The notes under the pieces are model-generated. The model did no database searches, was not told the origin of the DNA, and was given only the letters and a program-made list of their open reading frames with translations. A DNA stretch of 64,000 nucleotides from VRUE01 sp040879985 (GTDB lineage Bacteria > Actinomycetota > Thermoleophilia > Solirubrobacterales > 70-9). Of the stretch, positions 1-8,261 are shown one piece after another. Location of the stretch: positions 62,001 to 126,000 of the forward strand of contig JBBDJH010000007.1 of assembly GCA_040879985.1 (NCBI GenBank), in the 5' to 3' direction. Numbering within the stretch: the stretch's first letter is position 1; the number at the start of each line of letters is the position of its first letter. Both the position numbers and the translations under genes were made by a program.

Positions 1-602
1 TTGCCGGCCGTTTTCATCTCGTGGAAGGCGTCGGCGCACTTCTGCTGGAAGGCGGCGTCGCCGACGGCGAGCACCTCGTCGATCAGGAGGATGTCGGCGT
101 CGACCTGCATCATCAGCGAGAAGGCCAGCCGCACCAGCATCCCCGAGGAGTAGTTCTTCAGCTTCAAATCGACGAACTCGCCGAGTTCGGCGAACTCGAT
201 CACCGAGTCGAGCCGCTCGCGGGTTTCCTGCGGGGTCAGCCCCATCATCACGCCGTTGAGGACGACGTTCTCGCGCGCGGTCAGCTCGACGTTGAAGCCG
301 ACCCCGAGCTCGATGAACGGGGCGAGGCGGCCGGCCATGCGGATCGTGCCCGCGTCGGCGCGGTAGATGCTGGCGAGCAGCTTCAGCAGGGTGCTCTTGC
401 CCGATCCGTTGCGGCCGACGATGCCGAAGAACTCGCCCTTGCCGATCTCGAAGGAGACGCCGTCGAGGGCGCGCAGCTCGCGGAAGTCGCGGTTGGCGAA
501 CGGCCGCACGATCCGCTCCTTGAAGGAGTCGACGCGGTGGGTCGGGATGCGGAAAGCCTTCTCCAGCCCCCGCGCCTCGATGGCTGTTGCGGTCGCTGGC
601 AC
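1..602 (-). CDS. Polysaccharide ABC transporter ATP-binding protein (partial, 3' end cut by window)
   Basis: Cytoplasmic ATPase of a Wzt/TagH-type exporter that would drive transport of a lipid-linked glycan or teichoic-acid-like polymer. About 200 codons are present. Reading the minus strand one sees Walker A (GRNGSGKST), the signature region YSSGMLVRLAFS, and Walker B with D-loop (ILLIDEVLAVGD). The LAPFIELGVGF segment before ARENV is typical of this subfamily. The start is taken as GTG at 602, about 15 codons before the conserved LEKAFRIP stretch. Whether a C-terminal glycan-binding domain follows cannot be seen, nor can the permease partner, both of which would lie to the left. It is divergent from the glycosyltransferase at 630. 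Confidence 0.9.
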   Translation of the reverse strand, partial: MPATATAIEARGLEKAFRIPTHRVDSFKERIVRPFANRDFRELRALDGVSFEIGKGEFFGIVGRNGSGKSTLLKLLASIYRADAGTIRMAGRLAPFIELGVGFNVELTARENVVLNGVMMGLTPQETRERLDSVIEFAELGEFVDLKLKNYSSGMLVRLAFSLMMQVDADILLIDEVLAVGDAAFQQKCADAFHEMKTAG

Positions 603-614
603 GGCGCGGAACGC

Positions 615-620
615 TAGCGT
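615..620 (+). promoter_or_regulatory. TANNNT -10 box (TAGCGT), probable leaderless start
   Basis: TAGCGT lies 9 bases before the ATG at 630. Spacing and sequence match an actinobacterial -10 element placing the transcript start at or next to the start codon. No clear -35 is visible. Confidence 0.4.
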
Positions 621-629
621 GGCGAGTCG

Positions 630-1619
630 ATGCACGCTCCCACCGCCGCGATCGTGATCCCCAGCTGGAACACGATCGAGTTCCTGCCCGCCTGTTTGGA
701 GTCGCTCTCCGGGCTGGATCTGGAGCCGCAGATCCTCGTCGTCGACAACGGCTCGGCCGACGGCTCGCGCGAGTATCTGCAGCGCGAGGGTGTGCCGCAC
801 CTGGCTCTGCCCGAGAACATCGGCTTCGCCGCGGCGGTCAACCTCGGGGCGCGGCGGGTCTCGGCGGCGGCGATCCTGGCCCTCAACGCCGACACCGTGC
901 TCGAGCCCGGCTGCCTCGAGACGTTGCTCGCGGCGCTGCGGGACGATCCGGCGCTGGGCGGCGTGCAGCCGCGCATCCTGCAACTCGAAGGCGATCCCGG
1001 GGCGCCTCGTTCGCTCGGCGGGGCGGGTGCGCCGCGGACGATCGAGGATGCCCGCCTCTACAGCGCCGGCCAGGCGCTGACCCGCGACGGCCGGGCGTTC
1101 GAGTGCGGCATGGGGGATGAGCAGCGCCCCGAGCAGCTGGCGCGGCGCGAGGTCTTCGGCGTCTGCGGCGCGGCCTGCCTGCTGCGGCGCGAGCTGTTCG
1201 AGCAGCTGGGCGGCTACGACGAGTCCTACTTCGCCTTCTACGAGGACGTCGACCTCAACGTGCGGGCGCGGATCGCCGGCTGGCACTTCGAGTACGTGCC
1301 CGAGGCGGTCGTCTGGCATGTCGGCAACGCGGCCTGGACGGCGGGATTCGACCGCCCCGGCGCCGACAACGCCCGCCTCGTCGCCCGCAACCGGCTGGCT
1401 ACGCAGGTCAAGTTCATGCCCGCAAGCGCGGCGCTCCGGATCGCCGCGGTCGAGGTCGGCGCGCTGCTGCGCGCCGCCCGCCGGCGCCGCTTCCTGGCCA
1501 CGCTGCGCGGCAAGCTCGCCGCCCTGGGCCGCCTGCCCAGCCTGCTGCGCGAGCGCCGCCGCCTGCAACGCGAAGGCGACGTGGAGCACGCCCGCCGCTG
1601 GCTCGGCGCCGAGCGCTGA
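630..1619 (+). CDS. Family 2 glycosyltransferase, rhamnosyltransferase-like
   Basis: Cytoplasmic inverting glycosyltransferase of 329 residues with a GT-A fold. It has the N-terminal nucleotide-sugar motif VVDNGSADGS (about residues 36-45), a DXD-like NADT (about 90) and the FYEDVDLNVR acceptor-side motif (about 208) typical of WbbL-like rhamnosyltransferases. The C-terminus is Arg-rich, which fits membrane-surface association. A divergent exporter ATPase lies upstream and the rml operon lies 1 kb downstream, so dTDP-rhamnose is a plausible donor, though this is inferred. It converges on the next gene with 10 bases between the stops. Confidence 0.88.
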   Translation: MHAPTAAIVIPSWNTIEFLPACLESLSGLDLEPQILVVDNGSADGSREYLQREGVPHLALPENIGFAAAVNLGARRVSAAAILALNADTVLEPGCLETLLAALRDDPALGGVQPRILQLEGDPGAPRSLGGAGAPRTIEDARLYSAGQALTRDGRAFECGMGDEQRPEQLARREVFGVCGAACLLRRELFEQLGGYDESYFAFYEDVDLNVRARIAGWHFEYVPEAVVWHVGNAAWTAGFDRPGADNARLVARNRLATQVKFMPASAALRIAAVEVGALLRAARRRRFLATLRGKLAALGRLPSLLRERRRLQREGDVEHARRWLGAER

Positions 1620-1629
1620 GCGTCGGCGC

Positions 1630-2559
1630 TCAGCCCCGGCGGCGGCGGCGCAGGGCGAGCGCCTCAGGCAAGCTGAGGTCAAGCAGAACGTCATCGGGGA
1701 TCGTGCGGCGCTCGAGCCCGCCGCCGTCGCGCCAGCCCCGCAGGCGGCCGCCGAGGCCCTTCGCGGTGCGGTCGCGGAGCAGCTGGCCGGCGCAGAGCGC
1801 CGCCTCGGCGGCGAGCGCCCGCGCCGCCAGGCGGGGCCGCGTCATCACCGCGTAGCGGCGCAGCATGTAGCCGCGGCTCCAGCCGGTGCGGGCGTACTTC
1901 TCGCCGCTGCCGGCGCCGAGGCCGGCCGAGTAGGCGTGGACCGCCCGCGCCCCCGCGGCGAGCCGGCAGCGGGCACCGGCGGCGCGCATCCGCAGCGCCA
2001 GGTCGAGGTCCTCGTAGTAGAGGAAGATGCGCTCGTCGAAGCCGCCGGCGGCGCGGAAGGCGCCGAGCCGGTAGAGGGCGGCACCGCCGCTCGGCCCGAG
2101 CGGGTCGGCGGCCCGCTCGGCCGCGGCCAACGGCTCGCCGTGCAGGTAGTCGAAGCCCATCAGGGTGCGGTCGGCGACAACGCCGGCCGAGTCGATCAGG
2201 CCCGGGGCCGCTTGCTGGCTCAGCACCCCAGCGACCGACTCCGCCCCCTCGGCCGCCGCGTCGAGCAGCGCCTCGACGAAGCGCGGCTCCGCCTCGGCGT
2301 CGTTGTTGAGCAGGATCAGTGGGTCGGCCGACCGCTCGGCGATCGCCCGGTTCAGCGCCGGCCCGAAGCCCAGGTTCCGCCCCAGCTCGAGCAACTCGAC
2401 CTCGGGAAACTCCTCGCGCACCATCTCCCGCGAGCCGTCGGTCGAGCCGTTGTCGACGACGACCACCTCGGTGGGCCTGCTCTGCGCCCGCAGGCCACCC
2501 AGCGCCCGCCCAAGCAGCGTGGCGCCGTGGTGGTGGGGGATGTAGATGGCTGGTCGCAT
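1630..2559 (-). CDS. Family 2 glycosyltransferase
   Basis: A 309-residue GT2 enzyme. The start at 2559 gives the MRPAIYIPHHH N-terminus; a longer upstream reading frame overlaps rmlA and is non-conserved in character. Motifs are VVVDNGSTDGS (about residue 33), LLNNDAE (DXD-like, about 84) and FLYYEDLDLALRMR (about 166). The N-terminal IYIPHH replaces the more usual VVIPSYN. It is divergent from rmlA with only 31 bases between the starts. The acceptor and donor cannot be read from sequence; rhamnosyl transfer is a reasonable guess from the motif set and neighbourhood. Confidence 0.88.
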   Translation of the reverse strand: MRPAIYIPHHHGATLLGRALGGLRAQSRPTEVVVVDNGSTDGSREMVREEFPEVELLELGRNLGFGPALNRAIAERSADPLILLNNDAEAEPRFVEALLDAAAEGAESVAGVLSQQAAPGLIDSAGVVADRTLMGFDYLHGEPLAAAERAADPLGPSGGAALYRLGAFRAAGGFDERIFLYYEDLDLALRMRAAGARCRLAAGARAVHAYSAGLGAGSGEKYARTGWSRGYMLRRYAVMTRPRLAARALAAEAALCAGQLLRDRTAKGLGGRLRGWRDGGGLERRTIPDDVLLDLSLPEALALRRRRRG

Positions 2560-2574
2560 GATTGGCGGGCGCAG

Positions 2575-2580
2575 TAGGGT
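2575..2580 (+). promoter_or_regulatory. TANNNT -10 box (TAGGGT) for the rml operon
   Basis: TAGGGT lies 10 bases before the rmlA ATG at 2591, inside the 31-base divergent gap. It supports the short start for rmlA and an essentially leaderless operon transcript. Confidence 0.4.
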
Positions 2581-2590
2581 GCAACGTCGA

Positions 2591-3667
2591 ATGGAGGCCC
2601 TGAAGGGACTTATTCTCTCCGGTGGCGCCGGCACGCGCCTGCGCCCGATCACCCACACCTCGGCGAAGCAGCTCGTGCCGGTGGCGAACAAGCCCGTGCT
2701 CTTCTACGGGATCGAGGCCCTGGTCGAGGCCGGGGTGACGGAGATCGGGATCATCATCGCGCCGGAGACGGGCGACGAGATCCGCGCCGCGGCCGGCGAC
2801 GGCTCCCAGTTCGGCGCCGAGATCACCTACATCGTCCAGGACGAGCCGGCCGGCCTCGCCCACGCCGTGCTCACCGCGGAGGAGTTCATCGGCGGCTCGC
2901 CCTTCGTCATGTACCTCGGCGACAACCTGCTCGCCGACGGCCTGCGCGGCCTCGTCGCGGCCTTCCGCGCGTCCGAGCCCGACGCGCTGATCCTGCTCAC
3001 CCCGGTCGACGAGCCCGAGCACTACGGCGTCGCCGAGCTCGACGGCGACCACGTCGTGCGCCTGGTCGAGAAGCCCAAGGACCCGCCCTCCAACCTCGCC
3101 CTGGTCGGCGTCTACCTCTTCCAGCCGGCGATCTTCGAGGCCTCGCGGGCGCTGAAGCCCTCCTGGCGCGGCGAGCTCGAGATAACCGAGGCGATCCAGA
3201 GCCTGATCGAGGACGGCCACAAGGTCCAGTCCGAGGTGGTCAGCGGCTGGTGGAAGGACACCGGCCAGCTCGCCGACATGCTCGAGGCCAACCGGTTGGT
3301 CCTGGAGGAGGTCGAGACCCGCCTCGACGGCGAGATCGACGCCGACACCAAGATCGAGGGCCGGGTCGTGGTCGAGGCGGGCGCGAAGCTGAGCGGCTCG
3401 GTCGTGCGCGGCCCGGCCGTGATCGGCGCCGGCGCCCGGATCGAGGGCGCCTACGTCGGCCCCTACACCTCGATCGGCGAGGACGTGCGCATCTGCCGCT
3501 CCGAAATCGAGCACTCGATCGTGCTCGCCGGCTCCGTCGTCGAAGACCTCGGCACGCGCATGGAGGCCAGCCTGCTCGGCCGCGAAGTGAAACTGACCCG
3601 CAGCGACGGCATGCCGAAGACCCTGCGCATGCTGGTCGGCGACAAGTCCGAGATCAAGATCATCTAA
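2591..3667 (+). CDS. rmlA: Glucose-1-phosphate thymidylyltransferase, long form
   Basis: Makes dTDP-glucose from glucose-1-phosphate and dTTP, the first step of dTDP-L-rhamnose synthesis. The protein has 358 residues. The nucleotidyltransferase core begins with LSGGAGTRLRP (about residues 8-18), followed by KQLVPVANKP, MYLGDN and VEKP. The last 100 residues form a left-handed beta-helix of hexapeptide-like repeats (TKIEGRVVVEAG, AVIGAGARIEG), so this is the long StrD-like type rather than the 290-residue enterobacterial enzyme. The ATG at 2591 was chosen because the conserved fold starts there and a -10 box precedes it. It is the first gene of rmlADBC, 13 bases before rmlD. Confidence 0.93.
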   Translation: MEALKGLILSGGAGTRLRPITHTSAKQLVPVANKPVLFYGIEALVEAGVTEIGIIIAPETGDEIRAAAGDGSQFGAEITYIVQDEPAGLAHAVLTAEEFIGGSPFVMYLGDNLLADGLRGLVAAFRASEPDALILLTPVDEPEHYGVAELDGDHVVRLVEKPKDPPSNLALVGVYLFQPAIFEASRALKPSWRGELEITEAIQSLIEDGHKVQSEVVSGWWKDTGQLADMLEANRLVLEEVETRLDGEIDADTKIEGRVVVEAGAKLSGSVVRGPAVIGAGARIEGAYVGPYTSIGEDVRICRSEIEHSIVLAGSVVEDLGTRMEASLLGREVKLTRSDGMPKTLRMLVGDKSEIKII

Positions 3668-3680
3668 TGGGGCGAGGAAG

Positions 3681-4535
3681 ATGAAGATCCTCGTCACCGG
3701 CGCCGCCGGGATGCTCGGCCGCGACGTGATGCTCGCCGCCGGCAACGCCGGCCACCAGGTCGTCGGCTTCGGCCATGCCGAGCTCGATATCGGCGACGCC
3801 GCGGCGGTCAGCGCCAAGATCGAGGCCGAGCGACCCGGGGTCGTGATCAACTGCGCCGCCTGGACCAACGTCGATGGAGCCGAGGAGGCCGAGCAGGAGG
3901 CGACCGCGATCAACGGCGCCGGCGCCGGCAACGTCGCCGCGGCCGCCGCCGCCGTCCGCGCCTCGGTCGTCTACGTCGGCAGCGATTACGTCTTCGACGG
4001 CAGCAAGGGCGCCGCCTACGTCGAGACCGACCAGACCGCGCCGCTCTCCGCCTACGGGCGCGGCAAGCTGGCCGGCGAGGAGGCGACCCGCGCCGCCAAC
4101 AAGCGCCACTTCATCGTCCGCTCGGCCTGGCTGTTCGGCACCGGCGGCCCCAACTTCGTCGAGACGATGCTGCGCCTCGCCGCCGACCACGGCGAGGTCC
4201 TCGTCGTCCGCGACCAGGTCGGCTCGCCGACCTACACCTGGCACCTCGCCTACGGCGTCGTCCGCCTGATCGAGGGGGTCGAGTTCGGCATCCACCACAT
4301 GGCCGCGGCGGGTGCCTGCTCCTGGTATGAGTTCGCGCGTGAGATCTTCGAGCAGGCAAACGTCGAGTGCAAGGTGATGTCCGCGACCACCGAGATGCTC
4401 GGCCGCCCGGCCCCGCGCCCCGCCTACTCGGCGCTGGCCAGCCAGCGCGAGCACGCAATCGAGCTGCCCTCCTGGCAGGACGGCCTGGCGGCATACCTGG
4501 CCCAGCGCCGCACAGAGGCCGAGGCGCCGGCATGA
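3681..4535 (+). CDS. rmlD: dTDP-4-dehydrorhamnose reductase
   Basis: NADPH-dependent reductase for the last step to dTDP-L-rhamnose. It has 284 residues with an extended SDR fold: nucleotide-binding GAAGMLG (about residues 7-13), CAAWTNVDGAE, the SDYVFDG motif, and the catalytic YGRGK (YxxxK, about 115-119). A Shine-Dalgarno-like GAGGAAG sits just upstream of the ATG. Its stop overlaps the rmlB start (ATGA), which implies translational coupling. Confidence 0.93.
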   Translation: MKILVTGAAGMLGRDVMLAAGNAGHQVVGFGHAELDIGDAAAVSAKIEAERPGVVINCAAWTNVDGAEEAEQEATAINGAGAGNVAAAAAAVRASVVYVGSDYVFDGSKGAAYVETDQTAPLSAYGRGKLAGEEATRAANKRHFIVRSAWLFGTGGPNFVETMLRLAADHGEVLVVRDQVGSPTYTWHLAYGVVRLIEGVEFGIHHMAAAGACSWYEFAREIFEQANVECKVMSATTEMLGRPAPRPAYSALASQREHAIELPSWQDGLAAYLAQRRTEAEAPA

Positions 4536-5515
4536 AGATCCTCGTCACCGGCGCCGCCGGCTTCATCGGCTCGACCTACGTGCGCCTCGTCGGCGACGAG
4601 CACGAGGTGCGCGTGCTCGACAAGCTCACCTACGCGGGGCGCCGCGAGAACCTGCCCGAGGACGTCGACCTGGTCGTCGGCGCGATCGAGGACCCGGCGA
4701 TCGTGCGCGAGGCTATGGAGGGCTGCGACGCCGTCGTCAACTTCGCCGCCGAGTCCCACGTCGACCGCTCGATCGACGACCAGGACGCCTTCGCCCGCAC
4801 CCACGTGATCGGCACCGGCACCCTGCTCGACGCCGCCCGCGAGCTCGGCATCGAGCGCTACCTGCAGGTCTCGACCGACGAGGTCTACGGCTCGATCGAG
4901 TCCGGCTCGTTCACCGAGGGCTCGCCGCTCGACCCCTCCTCGCCCTACTCGGCGACCAAGGCCGCGGGCGACCTGCTCGTCGCCGCCCACTTCCACACCT
5001 ACGGCATCGAGGCCTCGATCGTGCGCGGCTCGAACAACTACGGCCCGCGCCAGTACCCGGAGAAGCTGATCCCGCTGATGGTCCTCAACGCGATCCACGG
5101 CGACCCGCTGCCGGTCTACGGCGATGGCCGGCAGGTGCGCAACTGGCTCTACGTCGAGGACTTCTGTCGCGGCATCCACACGGTGTTGATGAAGGGCCGT
5201 CCCGGCGAGGCCTACAACGTCGGCGGCCCCGACGAGTGCGAGAACATCGAGGTGGTCAAGCGGGTGATCGAGTTGAGCGGCGGCGACGAGTCGCAGGTCG
5301 AGTATGTAACCGACCGGCCCGGGCACGACCGCCGCTACTCGCTGGCCTCCGAGAAGCTGCGCGGCGAGCTCGGCTGGGAGGCGCAGGTCAACTTTGCCGA
5401 GGGCCTCGAGCGCACCGTGCGGTGGTACCGCGACAACGAGGAGTGGTGGGGACCGATCCGCTCCGGCGAGTACCGCGACTACTACGAAAAGCAGTACGGC
5501 AAAGCGCTGGGCTGA
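4532..5515 (+). CDS. rmlB: dTDP-glucose 4,6-dehydratase
   Basis: Converts dTDP-glucose to dTDP-4-keto-6-deoxyglucose with tightly bound NAD. It has 327 residues. Visible motifs are GAAGFIGS (about 7-14), the catalytic-region STDEVYG, YSATKAAGD (YxxxK) and RGSNNYGP. The start at 4532 is in the ATGA overlap with rmlD; longer in-frame extensions run inside rmlD and are rejected. The stop overlaps the rmlC start by one base (TGATG). Confidence 0.94.
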   Translation: MKILVTGAAGFIGSTYVRLVGDEHEVRVLDKLTYAGRRENLPEDVDLVVGAIEDPAIVREAMEGCDAVVNFAAESHVDRSIDDQDAFARTHVIGTGTLLDAARELGIERYLQVSTDEVYGSIESGSFTEGSPLDPSSPYSATKAAGDLLVAAHFHTYGIEASIVRGSNNYGPRQYPEKLIPLMVLNAIHGDPLPVYGDGRQVRNWLYVEDFCRGIHTVLMKGRPGEAYNVGGPDECENIEVVKRVIELSGGDESQVEYVTDRPGHDRRYSLASEKLRGELGWEAQVNFAEGLERTVRWYRDNEEWWGPIRSGEYRDYYEKQYGKALG

Positions 5516-6063
5516 TGCCGAAACGGCTGGAGACGAAGCTCGACGGGGTCGTCCTGCTCGAGCCCGAGGTGCACGGCGACGCGCGCGGCTTCATGGTCGA
5601 GACCTACCGCGCCGACACCTGGGCGGAGCTGGGGGTTGGGGTCGAGTTCGTCCAGCACAACCACTCGCGCTCGGCGCAGGGGACGCTGCGCGGCCTGCAC
5701 TTCCAGACCGAGCCGGGCCAGGCCAAGCTGGTCCGCTGCCCGCGCGGCAGGATCTTCGACGTCGCCGTCGACCTGCGCACCGGCTCGGCCACCTACGGCC
5801 AGTGGGAGGGCCACGAGCTCGACGACGAGCGCCACCGCCAGCTCTTCGTCCCGGCCGGCTTCGGCCACGGCTTCGCCGTGCTCAGCGAGGAAGCCGACGT
5901 CACCTACCTGCTCTCCAGCGTCTACGACCCGGCGACCGAGGCCGGCATAGCCTGGGACGATCCCGACGTGGGCGTCGAGTGGCCGGTCGAGCAGCCGCTG
6001 CTTAGCGAGCGCGACAAAGCCGCCCCCCGCCTCGCCGAGGCAGTCGACACGCTGCCGTTCTGA
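5515..6063 (+). CDS. rmlC: dTDP-4-dehydrorhamnose 3,5-epimerase
   Basis: Cupin-fold epimerase for the third step of dTDP-rhamnose synthesis. It has 182 residues, the usual family length. Seen are ARGFMVETYR, the HNHSRS and LRGLHFQ motifs with the catalytic His, FDVAVDLR, and PAGFGHGF. The start overlaps the rmlB stop (TGATG). With rmlA, rmlD and rmlB it completes the pathway, so dTDP-rhamnose is almost certainly made. Confidence 0.94.
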   Translation: MPKRLETKLDGVVLLEPEVHGDARGFMVETYRADTWAELGVGVEFVQHNHSRSAQGTLRGLHFQTEPGQAKLVRCPRGRIFDVAVDLRTGSATYGQWEGHELDDERHRQLFVPAGFGHGFAVLSEEADVTYLLSSVYDPATEAGIAWDDPDVGVEWPVEQPLLSERDKAAPRLAEAVDTLPF

Positions 6064-6081
6064 GCAGCTGGCAGATATTTA

Positions 6082-6124
6082 CCATGTCGTCGTCACTTTT
6101 CGGCGTAAAATGACGACGACATGG
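6082..6124. repeat. 14-bp perfect inverted repeat spanning the start of the ATPase gene
   Basis: Arms CCATGTCGTCGTCA (6082-6095) and TGACGACGACATGG (6111-6124) are exact reverse complements with a 15-base AT-rich spacer. The right arm includes the ATG at 6121, and the -10 box TAAAAT (6106-6111) lies between the arms. This looks like an operator or an mRNA hairpin controlling the ATPase. No T-tract follows, so it is not a typical terminator for rmlC. Confidence 0.75.
6106..6111 (+). promoter_or_regulatory. -10 box TAAAAT before the ATPase gene
   Basis: TAAAAT lies 9 bases before the ATG at 6121, between the arms of the inverted repeat. Anything bound to the repeat would cover the promoter. 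Confidence 0.45.
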
Positions 6125-7309
6125 CACTGAATGAGCTTTCGCGCATATACCGGCTGCCGCATGGCAGCTTCTTTCTCTTCGGCCTGCGCGGGGTCGGCAA
6201 GAGCACCTGGATCCGCTCGCAGCTCCCGCAGGCCTACAAGTTCGACCTGCTGGACGAGGGTCTGTATCAGGAGCTGCTCGCCGACCCGGAGCCCTTCGCC
6301 GGCGCACTGCGCCGGCTCGATCGCGAAAGCTGGGTCGTGGTCGACGAGGTCCAGCGCCTGCCCGGTCTGCTGAACGAGGTCCACCGGTTCATCGAGGAGC
6401 GCGGCCTGCGTTTCGCCCTGCTCGGGTCGAGCGCTCGCAAGCTCCGCGCCGCCGGGGTGAATCTGCTCGGGGGGCGCGCTCTCTGGCGAGAGATGTTCCC
6501 CCTGACTCCCGAGGAGCTCGGCGACGACTTCGACCTCGACCGCACTCTGGAGATCGGCGCCCTTCCTCTGGTGCTCGGGTCGGACTCGCCCAGCGAGACC
6601 CTGCGTGCCTACGTTCAGCTCTACCTGCGTGAGGAGATCAAGGGCGAGGCCCTGGTGCGCAACCTGCCCGGGTTCGCGCGCTTTCTCCCGGTCGCCGGCC
6701 TGTTCCACGGCCAGCTCGTCAACGTCTCCGGAATCGCGCGCGACGCCGGCGTCGCGCGCNNNNNNNNNNCCCCCCCCCCCCCCCCCCACGACCGTCGAGG
6801 GCTACCTGGGCGTGCTCGAAGACACCCTGCTCGTCCGCCGTCTGCCTGCTTACGAGGCGCGCCTGCGGGTGCGCGAGCGTAAGCACCCCAAGCTCTACTG
6901 GGTCGATCCTGGCGTCGCCCGGGCGGCAAAGGGGGCGCATGGCGCGGTCGCCCAGGAGGAGGTCGGGCCTTTGCTTGAGGGCTGGGTCCACACTCTGCTC
7001 TGCACTCTTATCGCCGAGCGCGAGCTGGCTGAGGAGGTTGCCTACTGGGCGCCTGCGGAATCCAGCAAGCTCGAGGTCGACTTCGTCCTGCGCAGGGGCT
7101 CGGAGCTCTGCGCGATCGAGGTCAAGTCCGGCCGCCGGACCGATCCGGGGCAGCTCGCCGGCCTGCGCGCGATAGGCGATCTGCCCGGGATGCGACGACG
7201 GATCCTCGTACATCGAGGCGCGCGCGCCACGACGACTGAGGACGGCATCGAGACCTGGCCGATCGAGACATTCGTCGAGGCCCTCGCCGAAGATCGCCTC
7301 TGGCCTTGA
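6121..7309 (+). CDS. AAA ATPase with C-terminal DUF4143 (coding sequence interrupted by an assembly gap)
   Basis: Member of the AAA_14/DUF4143 ATPase family, widespread but of unknown function and often horizontally spread. N-terminal part: P-loop GLRGVGKST (about residues 22-30), Walker B VVVDEVQRLP, and LGSSARKL. C-terminal part: GYLGVLEDTLLVRRLPAY and a nuclease-like DFVLRR...AIEVKSG. The frame changes across ten N bases and an 18-C run (6760-6787). Removing those 28 bases leaves 387 codons in frame and joins GVAR to TTVEGY, as this family normally reads, so the gene is probably intact (386 residues). It separates the rml operon from a convergent glycosyltransferase operon and may be a passenger. 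Confidence 0.8.
6760..6787. other. Assembly gap (10 N) followed by an 18-C homopolymer
   Basis: Ns occupy 6760-6769 and Cs 6770-6787. The poly-C run is unlike the surrounding coding sequence and resembles a poly-G read artefact seen on the other strand. It produces a false frameshift in the ATPase gene. Confidence 0.85.
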
Positions 7310-7339
7310 AGAGCGACCGCAAACTGAACCTGATTCTCG

Positions 7340-7385
7340 AAAAAGGCTACATACTTCGGGAATCGGTTTTACGTTTATGTAGCCT
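7340..7385 (-). terminator. Hairpin with T-tract ending the leftward glycosyltransferase operon
   Basis: Perfect 10-bp arms AGGCTACATA (7344-7353) and TATGTAGCCT (7376-7385) flank a 22-base loop. On the minus strand the hairpin is followed by TTTTT (7344-7340), so it fits an intrinsic terminator for the operon 11103-7392. The loop is long for a terminator, so a regulatory repeat is the alternative. It sits between convergent genes, in an AT-rich stretch. Confidence 0.55.
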
Positions 7386-7391
7386 AAATTC

Positions 7392-8261
7392 TCACTCCCG
7401 CTGGCTGCGCACGGCGGTGATCGTGAGGCTGGCGGCTAGTTTGGCGCCGATGCCGACGTAGACGGCGGCGTTGAGGAGCGGGTTGTGCTCGGGTGCGTCG
7501 AAGCGGCGGTAGAAGCGGCCCATGCCGCGGTGGAAGGCGATCTCCTGGCGGGGGGCCCGGCGGGCGCCGCTGGAACCGCCCTTGACGTGCAGGGCGGTGC
7601 CGGCGGGCTCGTAGAAGACCTTCCAGCCGGCGTCCCAGAAGCGGTGGCACCAGTCGAGGTCCTCCATGTAGAGCCAGTAGCCCTCGTCGAGCAGGCCGAC
7701 CTCGCGCACAGCCGCCGCCCGGCAGAGCATGAAGGCGCCGTTGACGGCGTCGACCTCGCCCGGCTCGTCGTCGCCCAGCTCGGTCGCCCGGTACTGGCTG
7801 AGCGCGCCGGCGGCGTCGTCGGAGCGGCCGATCCCGGTGAAGTGGGCGAGGGCGCCGAGCGGGGTCGGGAAAGAGCGCTTGCAGGCGTGATCCAGCTCGC
7901 CGCTCTCGGTGAGCAGCTTGACCCCGACCATGCCGATCCGCTTATCGGCGTCCAGCCGCGCCAGCGCCGCGTCGAGCGTGCCGGCGTAGACCTCGGTGTC
8001 GGGATTGAGCAGCAGGACCGCGTCTGCCTCGTTCTCGCGCAGCGCCAGGTTGTTGGCGGCGGAGAAGCCGATGTTCGGGCAGCGGATCAGCCGCACGTCG
8101 GGGAACTCGCGCTCGACCATGTCCGGGGTTGAGTCGGGGCTGCCGCTGTCCACCACGGTCACCCGCATCTCACCGGTCGGCGGGTGATCCTCCAGCGAGC
8201 GCAGGCAGCGGCGCAGCAGACCTTCGGCACCGTGGCTGACTACGATCGTCTCGAGGTTCAT
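7392..8261 (-). CDS. Family 2 glycosyltransferase
   Basis: A 289-residue GT2 enzyme starting at ATG 8261. It has an N-terminal IVVSHGAEG, VVDSGSPDSTPD, LLNPDTE (DXD-like, about residue 88) and the YMEDLDWCHR motif shared with rhamnosyl- and related transferases. It is the last gene of a leftward operon; its start overlaps the stop of the membrane protein upstream (ATGA). Donor and acceptor are unknown. Confidence 0.88.
   Translation of the reverse strand: MNLETIVVSHGAEGLLRRCLRSLEDHPPTGEMRVTVVDSGSPDSTPDMVEREFPDVRLIRCPNIGFSAANNLALRENEADAVLLLNPDTEVYAGTLDAALARLDADKRIGMVGVKLLTESGELDHACKRSFPTPLGALAHFTGIGRSDDAAGALSQYRATELGDDEPGEVDAVNGAFMLCRAAAVREVGLLDEGYWLYMEDLDWCHRFWDAGWKVFYEPAGTALHVKGGSSGARRAPRQEIAFHRGMGRFYRRFDAPEHNPLLNAAVYVGIGAKLAASLTITAVRSQRE

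Noticed and set aside
1691..3931. 746-codon minus-strand frame across rmlA and the glycosyltransferase
   Set aside because: Out of frame with the GT2 gene and antisense to rmlA; no recognisable domain and strongly biased composition.
6082..6124. Inverted repeat as terminator of the rml operon
   Set aside because: No T-tract follows either arm and the right arm contains a start codon; an operator is more likely.
6770..6787. Poly-C run as a possible phase-variable homopolymer tract
   Set aside because: It borders an N gap, and removing both restores a conserved protein junction, so artefact is the simpler reading.
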